This document shows, in pieces, positions 10,301 to 17,777 of a stretch of 64,000 bases of DNA. Numbering within the stretch: the first letter of the stretch is position 1; each line of letters opens with the position of its first letter. The DNA comes from ZC4RG20 sp036381515 (GTDB lineage: Bacteria; Pseudomonadota; Gammaproteobacteria; Steroidobacterales; Rariloculaceae): positions 1 to 64,000 of the forward strand of contig DASVCR010000030.1 of the NCBI GenBank assembly GCA_036381515.1, read 5' to 3'. Both the position numbers and the translations under genes were made by a program. The notes below the pieces were generated by a model. It worked only from the letters and a program-made list of their open reading frames with translations. It made no database searches and was not told the DNA's origin.

Positions 10301-10709
10301 GCTCACGGCCGGGGATTTCGTGATCGTCGATCTCGAAGGCGAGCCCGGCCGCAACTTCGACGAGCGGAGGGAGAAGGCGCCGCCGCTGAAGGACGTCGCC
10401 GGGATGCTGCGCTCGTTCGACTACGCGCGCCGCGTCGCGGCACGGAGCGCCGGCGCCGAGCGGCAGATCGATCGGGCGGAGCTCGACACGATGCTCGAGG
10501 AGTGGCTGACCGCGACGCGGGACGCGTTCCTCGACGAGTACCGGTTCGCGATGGAGGGGTGCGTCGCGTACCCGGAGAATCCGGAGGACGTCGCAACGCT
10601 CCTCGAGCTCGGCACGATCGACAAGCTGCTGTACGAAGTGCGGTACGAGCTGCGGAATCGGCCGGAGTGGCTGTCCGTGCCGCTGAACGCGCTAGACGCG
10701 GTGGTGTAA
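7371..10709 (+). CDS. treS: Trehalose synthase-maltokinase fusion
   Basis: The 1112-residue bifunctional protein has two parts. Residues 1-~560 are trehalose synthase (GH13_16), which interconverts trehalose and maltose: YKDAIIYQLHVRAFFDSNNDG, nucleophile in GLRLDAIPYL (Asp223), Glu265 in LLAEANQWPE and Asp331 in RNHDELT. From ~570 on it is a maltokinase (Mak/Pep2-like): SQQRWFAAKNE, EGSNSTFLIGDALFLKAYRR, the catalytic HGDYHLGQ (968-975) and DLEGEPGR (Asp987). The fused enzyme would convert trehalose to maltose and phosphorylate it with ATP to maltose-1-phosphate, which feeds GlgE. It is the last gene of the operon; a repeat-containing gap follows. Confidence 0.96.
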   Translation: MDDLDPPTSLLLSEAAEELDWERDPLWYKDAIIYQLHVRAFFDSNNDGVGDFRGLTEKLDYIQRLGVNALWLLPFYPSPMKDDGYDIADYRNINPVYGTLRDFKRFVREAHRRGLKVITELVVNHTSDQHPWFQAARRAPRGSAKRNFYIWSDTDKKFPETRIIFTDTETSNWAWDPVAKQYYWHRFFSHQPDLNHNNPAVVAAVIRVMKFWLDMGVDGLRLDAIPYLCVREGTNNENLPETHAVIRQIRAAVDRDYPNRMLLAEANQWPEDVCEYFGNGDECHMAYHFPLMPRMYMAIAQEDRYPIVEIMEQTPEIPENCQWAIFLRNHDELTLEMVTDRERDYMYRTYATDPRMRVNVGIRRRLAPLLENDRPKIELMNSLLFSMPGSPIVYYGDELGMGDNFYLGDRNGMRTPMQWSPDRNGGFSRADPQSLYLPPIMDPVYGYEAVNVEAQNREPSSLLNWTRRILAVRKAHKAFGRGTLEFLHPGNRKILAYIRQYRDETLLCVANLKRSAQAVELDLRRFKGCVPVELMGGSPFPPIGDLPYLLTLAGYGFYWFKLTTGAAAPSWHEEFLAPEPPPWLVLFDSLASFTASGDGERQALVNRLIRQLETDVLPRYLSQQRWFAAKNERIETASLRDRCEWSTPRGRWLLASVEARLESGGTQTYFLPLAIEWGAERAGPEQAAALARVRQKASTGLLFDAFAREDFCRDLIERIVRRDDEPVGCGRGTLHFIGTSALEALAPPNLNELEVRRPATEGSNSTFLIGDALFLKAYRRMRRGVNPEWEMGRFLTEASPCRAVVPVAGAIEYHGPEGEVSTLALLQAATKNQGDGWSYTLSYLERFVDDALTRAAGETPEPVSHAEYLVLIRTLARRTADLHRALATATGDPAFEPEPFGPDGLAAWAARVEQELGETMRLLREHAESLPENVTVDRERLDGLEAALRARLAALAKRPVAAKSTRYHGDYHLGQVLLTAGDFVIVDLEGEPGRNFDERREKAPPLKDVAGMLRSFDYARRVAARSAGAERQIDRAELDTMLEEWLTATRDAFLDEYRFAMEGCVAYPENPEDVATLLELGTIDKLLYEVRYELRNRPEWLSVPLNALDAVV

Positions 10710-10749
10710 GGCGTCCGTTGAATGCACCGCGACCCAAGGAGCCCAAGGA

Positions 10750-10863
10750 GGGCGCTGTGTGATATCCGCGTCTTGGGGAGCGCGAGCGCCATGGATGGCG
10801 CGATCGCAGGCCCCATAGACGGGTTCATGCCGGTCCCGAAGACGCGCATATCACGCAGCGCCC
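10750..10863. repeat. Long imperfect inverted repeat
   Basis: The arms 10750-10782 and 10831-10863 pair over 33 bases with four mismatches. Over the outer 25 bases there are only two. The core is GTGATATSCGCGTCTT. A third partial copy, with GCGCATATCACACGGCGCCC, lies at about 10932-10955 in the same orientation as the right arm. The element fills the gap between two convergent operons (treS and the FixJ-like regulator) and has no coding potential. A REP- or MITE-like interspersed element is the simplest reading. It could also act as a terminator for both operons. Confidence 0.6.
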
Positions 10864-11006
10864 GACCACCACCGACGCTCGACGTTCACGTGCCCGCCCG
10901 CTCCGTCCTCGAGCGACGGGGACGTCGCACCAAGCGCGCATATCACACGGCGCCCTTGGGCGTCGCGGTGCGCTTTACGAATATTCCGCAGCGTTCGGAG
11001 TAGGCC

Positions 11007-11651
11007 CTACAGGCGCAGCTCCCGCACCCCGCAGATCACGGACATGATCACGAGCTCGTTCAGCGACGTCGCGTCCATCTTCTTCATGATGTGCGCGCGG
11101 TGATGCTCCACCGTTCGGGGGCTGATCCCGAGCTCGCGTGCGATCTGCTTGCTCGAGTTGTCCCGCACGACCATCGACATGATCTGCCGTTCGCGTGCGG
11201 TCAGCGTCTCGAATTTCTGCAGGACGCCCGCGTGCTGCAGCTCGTTCTCGCGCCGCTGCCGGTGCCAGCGCAGTGCCTCGGCGACGCTCTTCAAGAGCTC
11301 CTCGTCGTCGACCGGCTTCTCGAGGAAGTGGAACGCGCCGTTCTTCAGCGCCGCGACCGACGTCGAGACGTCGCCATGGCCGGTCAGGAACACGATCGGC
11401 ACCGAATCCCCGCGCGCGGCGAGCTCCTGCTGGACCTCGAGGCCGCTCAGGTCCGGCAGGCTCACGTCGAGCACGAGGCAGCACGTCGTGCCGTCCGTGC
11501 GGTAGTTGCGCAGGAAGTCCTTGCCGGACCGGTAGGTCCGGACATCGAGCCCGGCGTTCTGCAGCGTCAGCGCGAGGGCATCGAGAAACAGCGGATCGTC
11601 GTCGACGGCGTAGGCCGTCCCATCGAGTGATGTCGTGCTAGTGTGATTCAT
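11007..11651 (-). CDS. FixJ-like response regulator
   Basis: The 214-residue protein has an N-terminal receiver domain (acidic VDDD at 16-19, phospho-acceptor Asp62 in LVLDVSLPDLSG, switch threonine in FLTGHGD, lysine in FLEKPVD) and a C-terminal LuxR-type HTH (LTARERQIMSMVVRDNSSKQIARELGISPRTVEHHRAHIMKK, split across residues ~150-190). It is the partner of the kinase just upstream, with a 14-base overlap (kinase stop 11638, this start 11651). FixJ-type regulators activate sigma-70 promoters, so the pair could relay a sigma-54-controlled input to a second gene set. Confidence 0.93.
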   Translation of the reverse strand: MNHTSTTSLDGTAYAVDDDPLFLDALALTLQNAGLDVRTYRSGKDFLRNYRTDGTTCCLVLDVSLPDLSGLEVQQELAARGDSVPIVFLTGHGDVSTSVAALKNGAFHFLEKPVDDEELLKSVAEALRWHRQRRENELQHAGVLQKFETLTARERQIMSMVVRDNSSKQIARELGISPRTVEHHRAHIMKKMDATSLNELVIMSVICGVRELRL

Positions 11652-12768
11652 TGGCCGGTAGTGTGAAGGAAAGAGTCGTGCCTCGGCGCGCCTTCGGCGC
11701 CCAAAGGCGGCCGCCATAAGATTCGATGATGGAGCGGCTGATCGAGAGCCCCATCCCCATGCCGTTCTTCTTCGTCGTGTAGAACGGCTCGAAAGCCCGT
11801 ATCCGTTGCTCGTCGGTCATGCCCGGGCCCGTGTCCGCGACGGTCACGCGCACGATGCCGGGCTCCGGCCGGTCGCTGACGACGACGACGCGTCTCGCGT
11901 CCGCGGCCGTCTGCTGCATCGCATCGACGCTGTTCTGCAGCAGGTTCAGGAGCACCTGCTGGACGTGCACGCGGTTCGCGCGCACCTTCGGCACGCTTTC
12001 GGAGAGCCTGAGCTCGACGCGAGCGCCGCGCTCCTTCGCATAGGCGCCGGCGAGGCGGGCCGCGTCGCGCACGACGGCGTTGATGTCGAGATCCTCGACC
12101 GACGCCTCGCGCTTGCTGAGATAGGCGCGCAGGCCCTGGACCGTCGCCTGCGCGTGGGACGCGGCGTCGGCGATCTTCGCGACGAGCGCAGCGAGCTGTT
12201 GATCGTCGGCGCCCGCTGCGAGGCTCTTCTTCGCGGCGTTGCAGTAGAGGGTGATCGCGCCGAGCGGTTGACTGAGCTCGTGCGCGAGCGCCGCGGCCAT
12301 CTCGCCGCAGGAATTCAGGCGCGCGACGTGGGCGAGGTCGTTCAGCGCGTCGCGGCCGAACCAGCGCTGCTCGCTCACGTCGGTCATCGTGATCTGACAG
12401 CGGCGGAGCGGCGCGTCCTCGGCGTCGCCTCGCGCGATCATCGCAACGCTGTCGAAGCGCACGTCGCGCGTCCGGCCGCGGCGATCGTTAATGCGAAACT
12501 CGTCGCTCAACGGCTGGTTGGCCCGGCAGGCATTGCGCAGGTGCTCCAAGAACCGCTTCGCATCGCGCTTCGCGATCCATCGCGAGAAGAGCTGCCCGGC
12601 GATCCAGCCGCGCGGCAGTCCGAGCATCGACGCCGCTGCGCGATTGATCTCCTCGACGCGGCTGTCCTCGGTCAGCACGAGCGCACCGACCGGTGCGAAC
12701 GTGAAGAGGTCCGCATACCGCTGCAGCGTGCCGATCAATTCCTGATCGCGTACGACGGTTTGTTCCAT
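11638..12768 (-). CDS. PAS-domain sensor histidine kinase, FixL-like
   Basis: The 376-residue soluble kinase has a PAS domain (residues ~15-135, FAPVGALVLTEDSRVEEINRA), a HisKA dimerisation helix with the phospho-acceptor His163 in ALAHELSQPLGAI, and an intact HATPase domain (N-box LLNLLQNSVDAM, G1 DTGPGM, G2 GMGMGLSISRSI). There are no membrane segments, so the signal is cytoplasmic. The PAS has no obvious haem signature, so the ligand is unknown. The start at 12768 follows a CCGGAG ribosome site and sits just downstream of a sigma-54-type promoter. Confidence 0.92.
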   Translation of the reverse strand: MEQTVVRDQELIGTLQRYADLFTFAPVGALVLTEDSRVEEINRAAASMLGLPRGWIAGQLFSRWIAKRDAKRFLEHLRNACRANQPLSDEFRINDRRGRTRDVRFDSVAMIARGDAEDAPLRRCQITMTDVSEQRWFGRDALNDLAHVARLNSCGEMAAALAHELSQPLGAITLYCNAAKKSLAAGADDQQLAALVAKIADAASHAQATVQGLRAYLSKREASVEDLDINAVVRDAARLAGAYAKERGARVELRLSESVPKVRANRVHVQQVLLNLLQNSVDAMQQTAADARRVVVVSDRPEPGIVRVTVADTGPGMTDEQRIRAFEPFYTTKKNGMGMGLSISRSIIESYGGRLWAPKARRGTTLSFTLPANESH

Positions 12769-12770
12769 GT

Positions 12771-12800
12771 GCCGGTACGGCTCCGGTTGGTACCGGTACG
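12771..12800. promoter_or_regulatory. GTACCGG inverted motif in the kinase leader
   Basis: Two copies of a CCGGTACG-like motif lie 12 bases apart (about 12772-12779 and 12793-12800), the second inside a longer GGTACCGGTAC palindrome. They fall between the predicted transcript start (~12796) and the ATG of the kinase. They could be an operator or a leader hairpin. Neither has been shown. Confidence 0.3.
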
Positions 12801-12806
12801 CATGGG

Positions 12807-12822
12807 TGCAAGTCTTATGCCA
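12807..12822 (-). promoter_or_regulatory. Sigma-54-type promoter of the FixL/FixJ-like operon
   Basis: Read on the minus strand the site is TGGCATAAGACTTGCA, with exact GG-N10-GC spacing. The predicted start near 12796 is 28 bases before the kinase ATG. Confidence 0.7.
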
Positions 12823-13047
12823 AACGCGTGCCGTCGATGCGTCGGATCGCCCGAGCCCAAGCGATCGCGCGCCGGCGATCACGGCACGGCGGGAAACCCG
12901 CCGATCGCGCGGGTCCGCATCGCGGGTCGACGCGGATCGAGGTTGCAACGAACGAAACATACCGGCGTCATTTGACCGATTTTTGTATTTGGGCTTTGCT
13001 TATCGAAAGCGGGCCGTGCGCTCGCCGGACAACATAGGGAGCTCGGC

Positions 13048-14244
13048 ATGCCAAGAGGCTTTCATCTCGCGCGGATCGCGGGGATCGACGTCTACCTCGA
13101 CTGGAGTCTCGCGATCATCTTCATGCTCGTGACGTTCAGTCTCGGCGCGGTCGCGTTTCCGGCGTGGCACCCGCAATGGGGCCCGGGCACCGTTTGGCTG
13201 ACCGCCGTCGCGGCGGCCGTGCTGTTCTTCGCGTCCGTGCTGATCCACGAGCTGTCGCACGCGCTCGTCGGCCGCCGCTTCGGGATCGACGTGCCGACGA
13301 TCACGCTGTTCGTCTTCGGCGGCATGGCCCAGATGCGCGAGGAGCCGCACGCGTGGCGGCCGGAGCTGCTGATGGCGATCGCGGGGCCGCTCACGAGTCT
13401 GCTGCTCGGCGCGTTCTTCATCTGGCTCGGCACGGCGCTGACCGGGCCTCTGCCGGATACGACCGATCCCGAAGCGTTCCTGAGCGCGCTGAGCCCGCCG
13501 GCGACACTGTTCTTCTGGCTCGGTCCGATCAACGTCATCCTCGGCCTCTTCAATCTCGTGCCGGGCTTCCCGCTCGACGGCGGGCGCGTGCTCCGCGCCG
13601 CACTCTGGGGAGCGACCGGCGACCTCGTCCGCGCGACCCGCTGGGCGTCGAACGCCGGGCGGGGCGTCGCGTGGCTCCTGATCGCGACCGGATTCGCGAT
13701 GGCGCTCGGCGTGCGCGTGCCGTTCTTCGGCACGGGCGTCGGAGGAGGATTGTGGCTCGCGCTGATCGGCTGGTTCCTGCACAACGCCGCGGTCTCGAGC
13801 TATCGGCAGCTCCTCGTGCGCGAGTCGCTGCTCGACGTGCCCGTTCGCCGTCTGATGGTGACGGAGCAGAAGACCGTCACGCCGGGCCTCACGGTCAGGC
13901 GCTTCGTCGACGAGCATCTGCTGCGCGGCGATCAGCGCGCGTTCCCGGTCGTCGACGGCGGCCGGCTCGTCGGGCTCGTCTGCCTGAAGGACGTGCATCG
14001 CCTCCCGAGGGAGGAGTGGGACGCCCGCCTCGTCGCGGACATCATGACCGCGGTCGGCGAGCTCGCAACCGTCTCCCCGGACGACGACGGGGTCGACGCG
14101 CTGAACGCGCTGAACAGGCGCAACGTCAATCAGATCCCCGTCGTCGACGGCGGCGGGCGAGTCGTCGGCATCGTCAGGCGCGAGGACGTGCTTCGCTGGC
14201 TCGCGGTCTACGGAGACAGGCGGCTCGGATTCGGCGGATCCTGA
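13048..14244 (+). CDS. Site-2 protease family metalloprotease with CBS pair
   Basis: The 398-residue protein is an intramembrane zinc protease of the S2P/M50 family, Rip3-like subgroup. It has about six hydrophobic segments in residues 15-260, the zinc motif HELSH at 67-71 with Glu68 as catalytic base, and the second motif NLVPGFPLDGGRVL near residue 175. The C-terminal third is a tandem CBS pair (FPVVDGGRLVGLVCLKDV and IPVVDGGGRVVGIVRREDV), which in relatives binds adenine nucleotides. Substrates are unknown; this subgroup is not RseP. GGGAG lies about eight bases before the ATG. The gene diverges from the sensor kinase. Confidence 0.93.
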   Translation: MPRGFHLARIAGIDVYLDWSLAIIFMLVTFSLGAVAFPAWHPQWGPGTVWLTAVAAAVLFFASVLIHELSHALVGRRFGIDVPTITLFVFGGMAQMREEPHAWRPELLMAIAGPLTSLLLGAFFIWLGTALTGPLPDTTDPEAFLSALSPPATLFFWLGPINVILGLFNLVPGFPLDGGRVLRAALWGATGDLVRATRWASNAGRGVAWLLIATGFAMALGVRVPFFGTGVGGGLWLALIGWFLHNAAVSSYRQLLVRESLLDVPVRRLMVTEQKTVTPGLTVRRFVDEHLLRGDQRAFPVVDGGRLVGLVCLKDVHRLPREEWDARLVADIMTAVGELATVSPDDDGVDALNALNRRNVNQIPVVDGGGRVVGIVRREDVLRWLAVYGDRRLGFGGS

Positions 14245-14329
14245 CGCGACGGAGCTCGCGCCAGGTCCGGCGCGTCGCCGCGACTCCCGCGGGCGCCGCC
14301 GATCACCGCGAGGTGGCGGTTCGCGCCGG

Positions 14330-15256
14330 TCAGTAGCCGAGGCCCGTGTCCGGCGACGACGTGTCCGTGCCCGGCTCGGCCGATCCGGGCGTCCGGTGTT
14401 CCTGCGGCGTCGTGCCCGTGTCCTCGCGCATCGCGCTCTTCGTCGACTCGGCCGCCGCCTCGGCCCGCTCTCGGACGCGGCGTGCGCCCTCGGCGCCGGC
14501 TTGCTTCGCTCGCGCGAGCGCGCGATCGCGTATGCGGCCGAAGGCCCTGTCCTCCTGCTCGGTCGGCGGCAGCGCCGCACCGGCGATCACGCCGGCCGCG
14601 AGGCCGATCGCGCCGAGCAGAAGCGGCTGCTCCTCGAGGAGATGACCGAAGCCTCCGCGCGCACGCTCGGCGCCGTGACGGGCCGACGAGGACATCGCAC
14701 GCGCGCGTTCGCCGAGGTGCTGTGCCCCGCTCGTCACGCGTTCGCGTGCCCTGGCCACGTCTCCACGAGCGTCGTCGGAGCGCTGCCGCATCGACTCGCG
14801 CATGCCATGCACCCGCTGCCGGACACCGTGCATCCGCTCTCGCACGCGCTCGCCGATCTGCTCGGAGCTGTCGCGCATTCGCTCTCCGGTTTCGCGCATT
14901 CGCTCTCCGGTCTCGCGCAAGCGGCCCGAGCCGTTGCCGTTGCCGCGCCGGGCGCCGTACATCGACGACCCGTCATGGTGGCGGGCGTTCGAAGCCATCA
15001 TCCATGCGATGCCGATCGACGTCAGCAGCGCGGGCAGCGGGTTCTCCTTCAACGTGCGGCCGAGATTGCCGCCGTATTCTCCGCCGTGGCGGCGCAGCTG
15101 CGACCAGAACTGGTTGACCAGATCGGTCGGCGACAGGCGATGCTCGAGCTCCTCGAGCGTAGCGAGCAGCTCCGTCCTCGTCGCGTCGATCTCCCGCTCG
15201 AGCTGGTCGGGGCTCTTCCGCGAGTCCAGGCGAAAGTCATCGGTCATGCGATTCAT
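14330..15256 (-). CDS. DUF3618 envelope protein with amphipathic repeats
   Basis: The 308-residue protein starts with a DUF3618 module (SPDQLEREIDATRTELLATLEELEHRL), followed by a hydrophobic helix (NPLPALLTSIGIAWMMAS) typical of YqjD/ElaB-like inner-membrane anchors. The middle is highly charged, with RETGERMRETGERMRDSSEQ repeats that resemble apolipoprotein helices, then a second hydrophobic hairpin (LLLGAIGLAAGVIAGAALP). It is the last gene of a three-gene unit; its ATG overlaps the preceding stop by 20 bases and follows AGAGGAA. A second in-frame ATG at 15247 is possible. Function is unknown. A role in envelope or stationary-phase physiology is inferred from relatives. Confidence 0.8.
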   Translation of the reverse strand: MNRMTDDFRLDSRKSPDQLEREIDATRTELLATLEELEHRLSPTDLVNQFWSQLRRHGGEYGGNLGRTLKENPLPALLTSIGIAWMMASNARHHDGSSMYGARRGNGNGSGRLRETGERMRETGERMRDSSEQIGERVRERMHGVRQRVHGMRESMRQRSDDARGDVARARERVTSGAQHLGERARAMSSSARHGAERARGGFGHLLEEQPLLLGAIGLAAGVIAGAALPPTEQEDRAFGRIRDRALARAKQAGAEGARRVRERAEAAAESTKSAMREDTGTTPQEHRTPGSAEPGTDTSSPDTGLGY

Positions 15257-15710
15257 GGATGTTCCTCTTCAGCATTTCGCGGTCCTTCTGCATAGCCGCC
15301 TGGGTGTACTCGGGCTTGAGCGACGAGGCCTCGAGCTTCTTCTTGCCGCTCGACAGCATGACCGCGCCGATGATCGCGACGACCGCGCCGACGATCAGCG
15401 CGGCGAGCCAACTCTCGACGACGAGCGACAGCCCGAGGAACGCCGACACGAGCAAGAACAGGAAGCCCGCATACAGGACGGCGCCCCCGGCCGCCATCGA
15501 TCCGACGCCGGACTGCGCCTCGCGGATCGCGTTGGTCGTCTCGACCTTGAGCAGTGCGATCTCCTTCGTGAACAGCGTCGTGACCTCGTCGGCCAGGCGG
15601 CGGACCAGCGTGAAAACGCGTGCGTCGGCCGTCTGCCGCGAGTCGGGAATCGTCGTGACGTCCTCTACACCCGAGCCGACGGGCTCGTAGTCGTACGCGG
15701 GTCTGCTCAC
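15237..15710 (-). CDS. Holin-superfamily/YqjE-like membrane protein
   Basis: The 157-residue protein has a soluble N-terminus, an amphipathic helix (RRLADEVTTLFTKEIALLKVETT), two adjacent membrane segments (GGAVLYAGFLFLLVSAFLGLS and ALIVGAVVAIIGAVMLSSG) and a charged tail. This is the layout of the phage-holin-like/YqjE family, which is chromosomal and not phage-derived here. The GTG start overlaps the preceding stop by four bases (GTGA). It sits in the middle of a three-gene envelope operon, and a second such module occurs at 35.1-36.2 kb. Confidence 0.8.
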   Translation of the reverse strand: MSRPAYDYEPVGSGVEDVTTIPDSRQTADARVFTLVRRLADEVTTLFTKEIALLKVETTNAIREAQSGVGSMAAGGAVLYAGFLFLLVSAFLGLSLVVESWLAALIVGAVVAIIGAVMLSSGKKKLEASSLKPEYTQAAMQKDREMLKRNIHESHDR

Positions 15711-16378
15711 GGCTCGCTCCTCCTTACGTCATCGTCTTCCGATACGGACGGGGACCAGTGGTCCTTCGAAGAGGACGGTCCAGGCCACTGGCTGCCGCGA
15801 TCCTCGGGCCAACTTTCCGCGACGCTGTCGGCGGTGCCCTCGGAGCTCGCAAGGCGCGGATCGGACGATGTCATCGCATCCGCATCGTCGAGCTCGACCT
15901 CCTCCTCGTCGTCGAGCAGATACTCGTCCTCGTCGTCGTAGCCGTACGCCTCGAGCGAGCGTGTGCTCGTCGCCTTCAGGAATCGGGACATGCCGAAGCC
16001 GAGCGCGACGCTGCCGGCGAGAAAGCTCGCCGGATTGCGTCGCGCGAAGGTCGCGAGCTCGCCCGCGAACTCCTCGATCTCGTGCTCGCGAAGCCCGCCG
16101 GCGAATCGCCGCATCAGCTCTGCGAGGCTGCGCCCGTAGCCCGAGAGCATGTCGTCGCCGTCGGACGCCTCGAGATCGTCAGCCGTGCTTTCGAGGGCCG
16201 ACGCGAGCTCTTCGGCGTGCTCTGCGGCAGTGTCCTTCACGCGATCCGCGGCCTCCTGTCCGCGCCGCTTCGCGGCCTCCGCGGCGCTCGACGCGAGTTG
16301 CGATGCCTCGCTCTTCGCCCGCTCGAGCTCTTGCTCCATCTCGCGATCGGAGCCGGAGTGTGGTGGTGTCGTAGCCAT
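15707..16378 (-). CDS. Membrane-anchored coiled-coil stress protein
   Basis: The 223-residue protein is very acidic at both ends. Residues ~10-75 form an alanine/glutamate-rich coiled coil (ELERAKSEASQLASSAAEAA, RGQEAADRVKDTAAEHAEEL). One hydrophobic segment follows (NPASFLAGSVALGFGMSRFL), then a disordered acidic tail with DDEDEYLLDDEEEVELDD. The pattern resembles DUF883/YqjD-like proteins, but I cannot assign a named family. It is the first gene of the operon, preceded by AAGGAAGGG and a sigma-54-type promoter 43 bases upstream. Confidence 0.75.
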   Translation of the reverse strand: MATTPPHSGSDREMEQELERAKSEASQLASSAAEAAKRRGQEAADRVKDTAAEHAEELASALESTADDLEASDGDDMLSGYGRSLAELMRRFAGGLREHEIEEFAGELATFARRNPASFLAGSVALGFGMSRFLKATSTRSLEAYGYDDEDEYLLDDEEEVELDDADAMTSSDPRLASSEGTADSVAESWPEDRGSQWPGPSSSKDHWSPSVSEDDDVRRSEP

Positions 16379-16420
16379 GGCTCTTACCCTTCCTTGCCGA
16401 TGCCGCTGGAGTCGCGAAGA

Positions 16421-16436
16421 TGCAATCGCCATGCCA
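16421..16436 (-). promoter_or_regulatory. Sigma-54-type promoter of the envelope operon
   Basis: The minus-strand site TGGCATGGCGATTGCA has exact spacing. The predicted start near 16410 is 32 bases before the first gene of the coiled-coil/YqjE/DUF3618 unit. Confidence 0.75.
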
Positions 16437-16593
16437 CGAAACACGTGATGACGGCCGGAACGGCGTGAGCACGCGGGCATCGCGGGCGTGAGGCGATCGA
16501 AGCGACGAGAGAATCGGCGCCGACGCCGCGACTCGAAGCCGGGCCGCCGCGCGCGGAATCCTGCGCGCCGCGGCGTCCCGGCGAGCGCCGGGC

Positions 16594-17232
16594 TCAGAAG
16601 CGGTGCCGCACTCCGAGGTGCATGTTGTCGTCGACCTCGCGGTCGACTTCCAGGTCGAACTCGAACACCCGGTAGCCGATGAAGAGGTTCGTCGACTCGC
16701 TGAGGGACGTCTCGAGCGTCACCGCAATGTCCTTGATGTTGTCCGCGTTGCCGAACGTGACGATATCGGGTGCATAGAACGCGGTCAGCGCGATCGACGA
16801 CCCGCGGCCGCGGCCGAGGAAGTAGCTGAGCCGCCCGCCGAGAGCGATCGAGAAGATGTCCTGGTTCTCTATCGTCATCAGCGCGCCGTAGGCCCGGGGG
16901 CCGACCTGCAGCGACCAGTACGGTCGCCGGTTGGGCTCGCCGACGTCGAACATCATGTCCGCGATGCCGATGAGATCGCGCTCCTCGTTCAAAAAAATGC
17001 CGATGCGCACCTGGTTGCGGCCGAGGTCGCCGACGTCCATGTCGCGTCCGTAGAGGACCTGCATCGCGTCCTCGCTGAGATACGCTTCGACGGCCTGAGT
17101 GCCTGCTTCCGGTTCCTGCTGCGCGAAGGCGAGGGTTGGAAGGAGCGCGATCACGGCAGCCCCGGCTGCTCTCGAGCATCGGCGTGTCGACAGGGCATTA
17201 GGTCCGTCGGCATCGAGCATTCGTTGCGTCAT
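16594..17232 (-). CDS. YfaZ-family outer-membrane protein
   Basis: The 212-residue protein has an N-terminal signal peptide (AGAAVIALLPTLAFAQQ) and a small beta-barrel: alternating strands such as NQVRIGIFLNEERDLIGIADMMF, SIALTAFYAPDIVTFG, NLFIGYRVFEFDL, and a C-terminal phenylalanine (GVRHRF) as in outer-membrane barrels. The family is the YfaZ porin-like group of gammaproteobacteria, function uncertain. GGGAG lies upstream of the ATG. It is the last gene of a run with PA3496-like, DUF1328 and metallothionein genes, with an 85-base gap after metallothionein. Confidence 0.82.
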   Translation of the reverse strand: MTQRMLDADGPNALSTRRCSRAAGAAVIALLPTLAFAQQEPEAGTQAVEAYLSEDAMQVLYGRDMDVGDLGRNQVRIGIFLNEERDLIGIADMMFDVGEPNRRPYWSLQVGPRAYGALMTIENQDIFSIALGGRLSYFLGRGRGSSIALTAFYAPDIVTFGNADNIKDIAVTLETSLSESTNLFIGYRVFEFDLEVDREVDDNMHLGVRHRF

Positions 17233-17317
17233 GTTCGGAATCTCCCAAGGAGAGCCGCGCCCGCGGCGATGTTCGACAGAGCACGCCGCCGCCGACGAGG
17301 TCCCGGGAGGACGCGGC

Positions 17318-17512
17318 TCATTCGCCGCGCATCCGAGTCTCGTATGCGGCGCAATTACAATCCGGATGCGAGCAGCCGGTTCCGGCGGCACAGCCGTTGC
17401 TGCAGTAGTGGGGGCCGCCTCGCGACGCTTCGGCGACCGGGCACGCGCAGCCCCGGTGCGCGCACGTGCCGTCCCTGGCACGTGTGTCGCTCGTCGAGGG
17501 TGGCGTGCTCAT
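17318..17512 (-). CDS. Bacterial metallothionein
   Basis: This 64-residue protein has eight cysteines (17, 22, 24, 37, 41, 47, 52, 54) and three histidines in the pattern C-x4-CxC...YC-x3-C...C-x4-CxC. That is the SmtA/BmtA metallothionein layout, which chelates zinc, cadmium or copper in a small zinc-finger-like fold. It lies 32 bases after the DUF1328 gene on the same strand and is probably co-transcribed with it. No metal-responsive operator was recognised nearby, so control probably comes from the sigma-54-type promoter at 18020. Confidence 0.85.
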   Translation of the reverse strand: MSTPPSTSDTRARDGTCAHRGCACPVAEASRGGPHYCSNGCAAGTGCSHPDCNCAAYETRMRGE

Positions 17513-17544
17513 GCGCGGCCGCTCGATTTCAGGTTACCGACAAG

Positions 17545-17709
17545 CTAAATGGTGGGTCTTCGTCCACGGATGAAGAAGACGATCGCGAGGATCAACCCGA
17601 CGACGAAAAGAATCCACGCGATGTTCGCGGCGGTGCCGGCGACTCCCGAGAATCCGAGAACGCCTGCGATGATCGCCACGACGAGAAAGATCAACGCCCA
17701 GTACAGCAT
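17545..17709 (-). CDS. DUF1328 small membrane protein (YtjA-like)
   Basis: The protein has 54 residues and is nearly all membrane: LYWALIFLVVAIIAGVLGFS, then IAWILFVVGLILAIVFFI, ending in a basic tail. This is the DUF1328/YtjA family, a widespread small inner-membrane protein of unknown function often seen among stress-induced genes. GAGGAGG lies five bases before the ATG. It sits 68 bases downstream of the PA3496-like gene and just before metallothionein. Confidence 0.88.
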   Translation of the reverse strand: MLYWALIFLVVAIIAGVLGFSGVAGTAANIAWILFVVGLILAIVFFIRGRRPTI

Positions 17710-17777
17710 GTTGCCTCCTCGAAAGCGTGCGCCGGGCGGGGCCGGCGCTGCGCCTCGTTTCGACCTTCAATAAAACG

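Noticed and set aside
10421..10849. Leftward frame across the inverted repeat
   Set aside because: It runs through the repeat and into treS antisense, has no ribosome site and no recognisable domain.
13000..14580. 526-codon frame antisense to the site-2 protease
   Set aside because: A GC-rich antisense shadow with arginine-dominated composition and no motifs; the opposite strand has HELSH and CBS motifs.
15237..15710. Phage origin of the holin-like gene
   Set aside because: No endolysin, spanin or other phage gene nearby; layout and neighbours fit chromosomal YqjE-like proteins.
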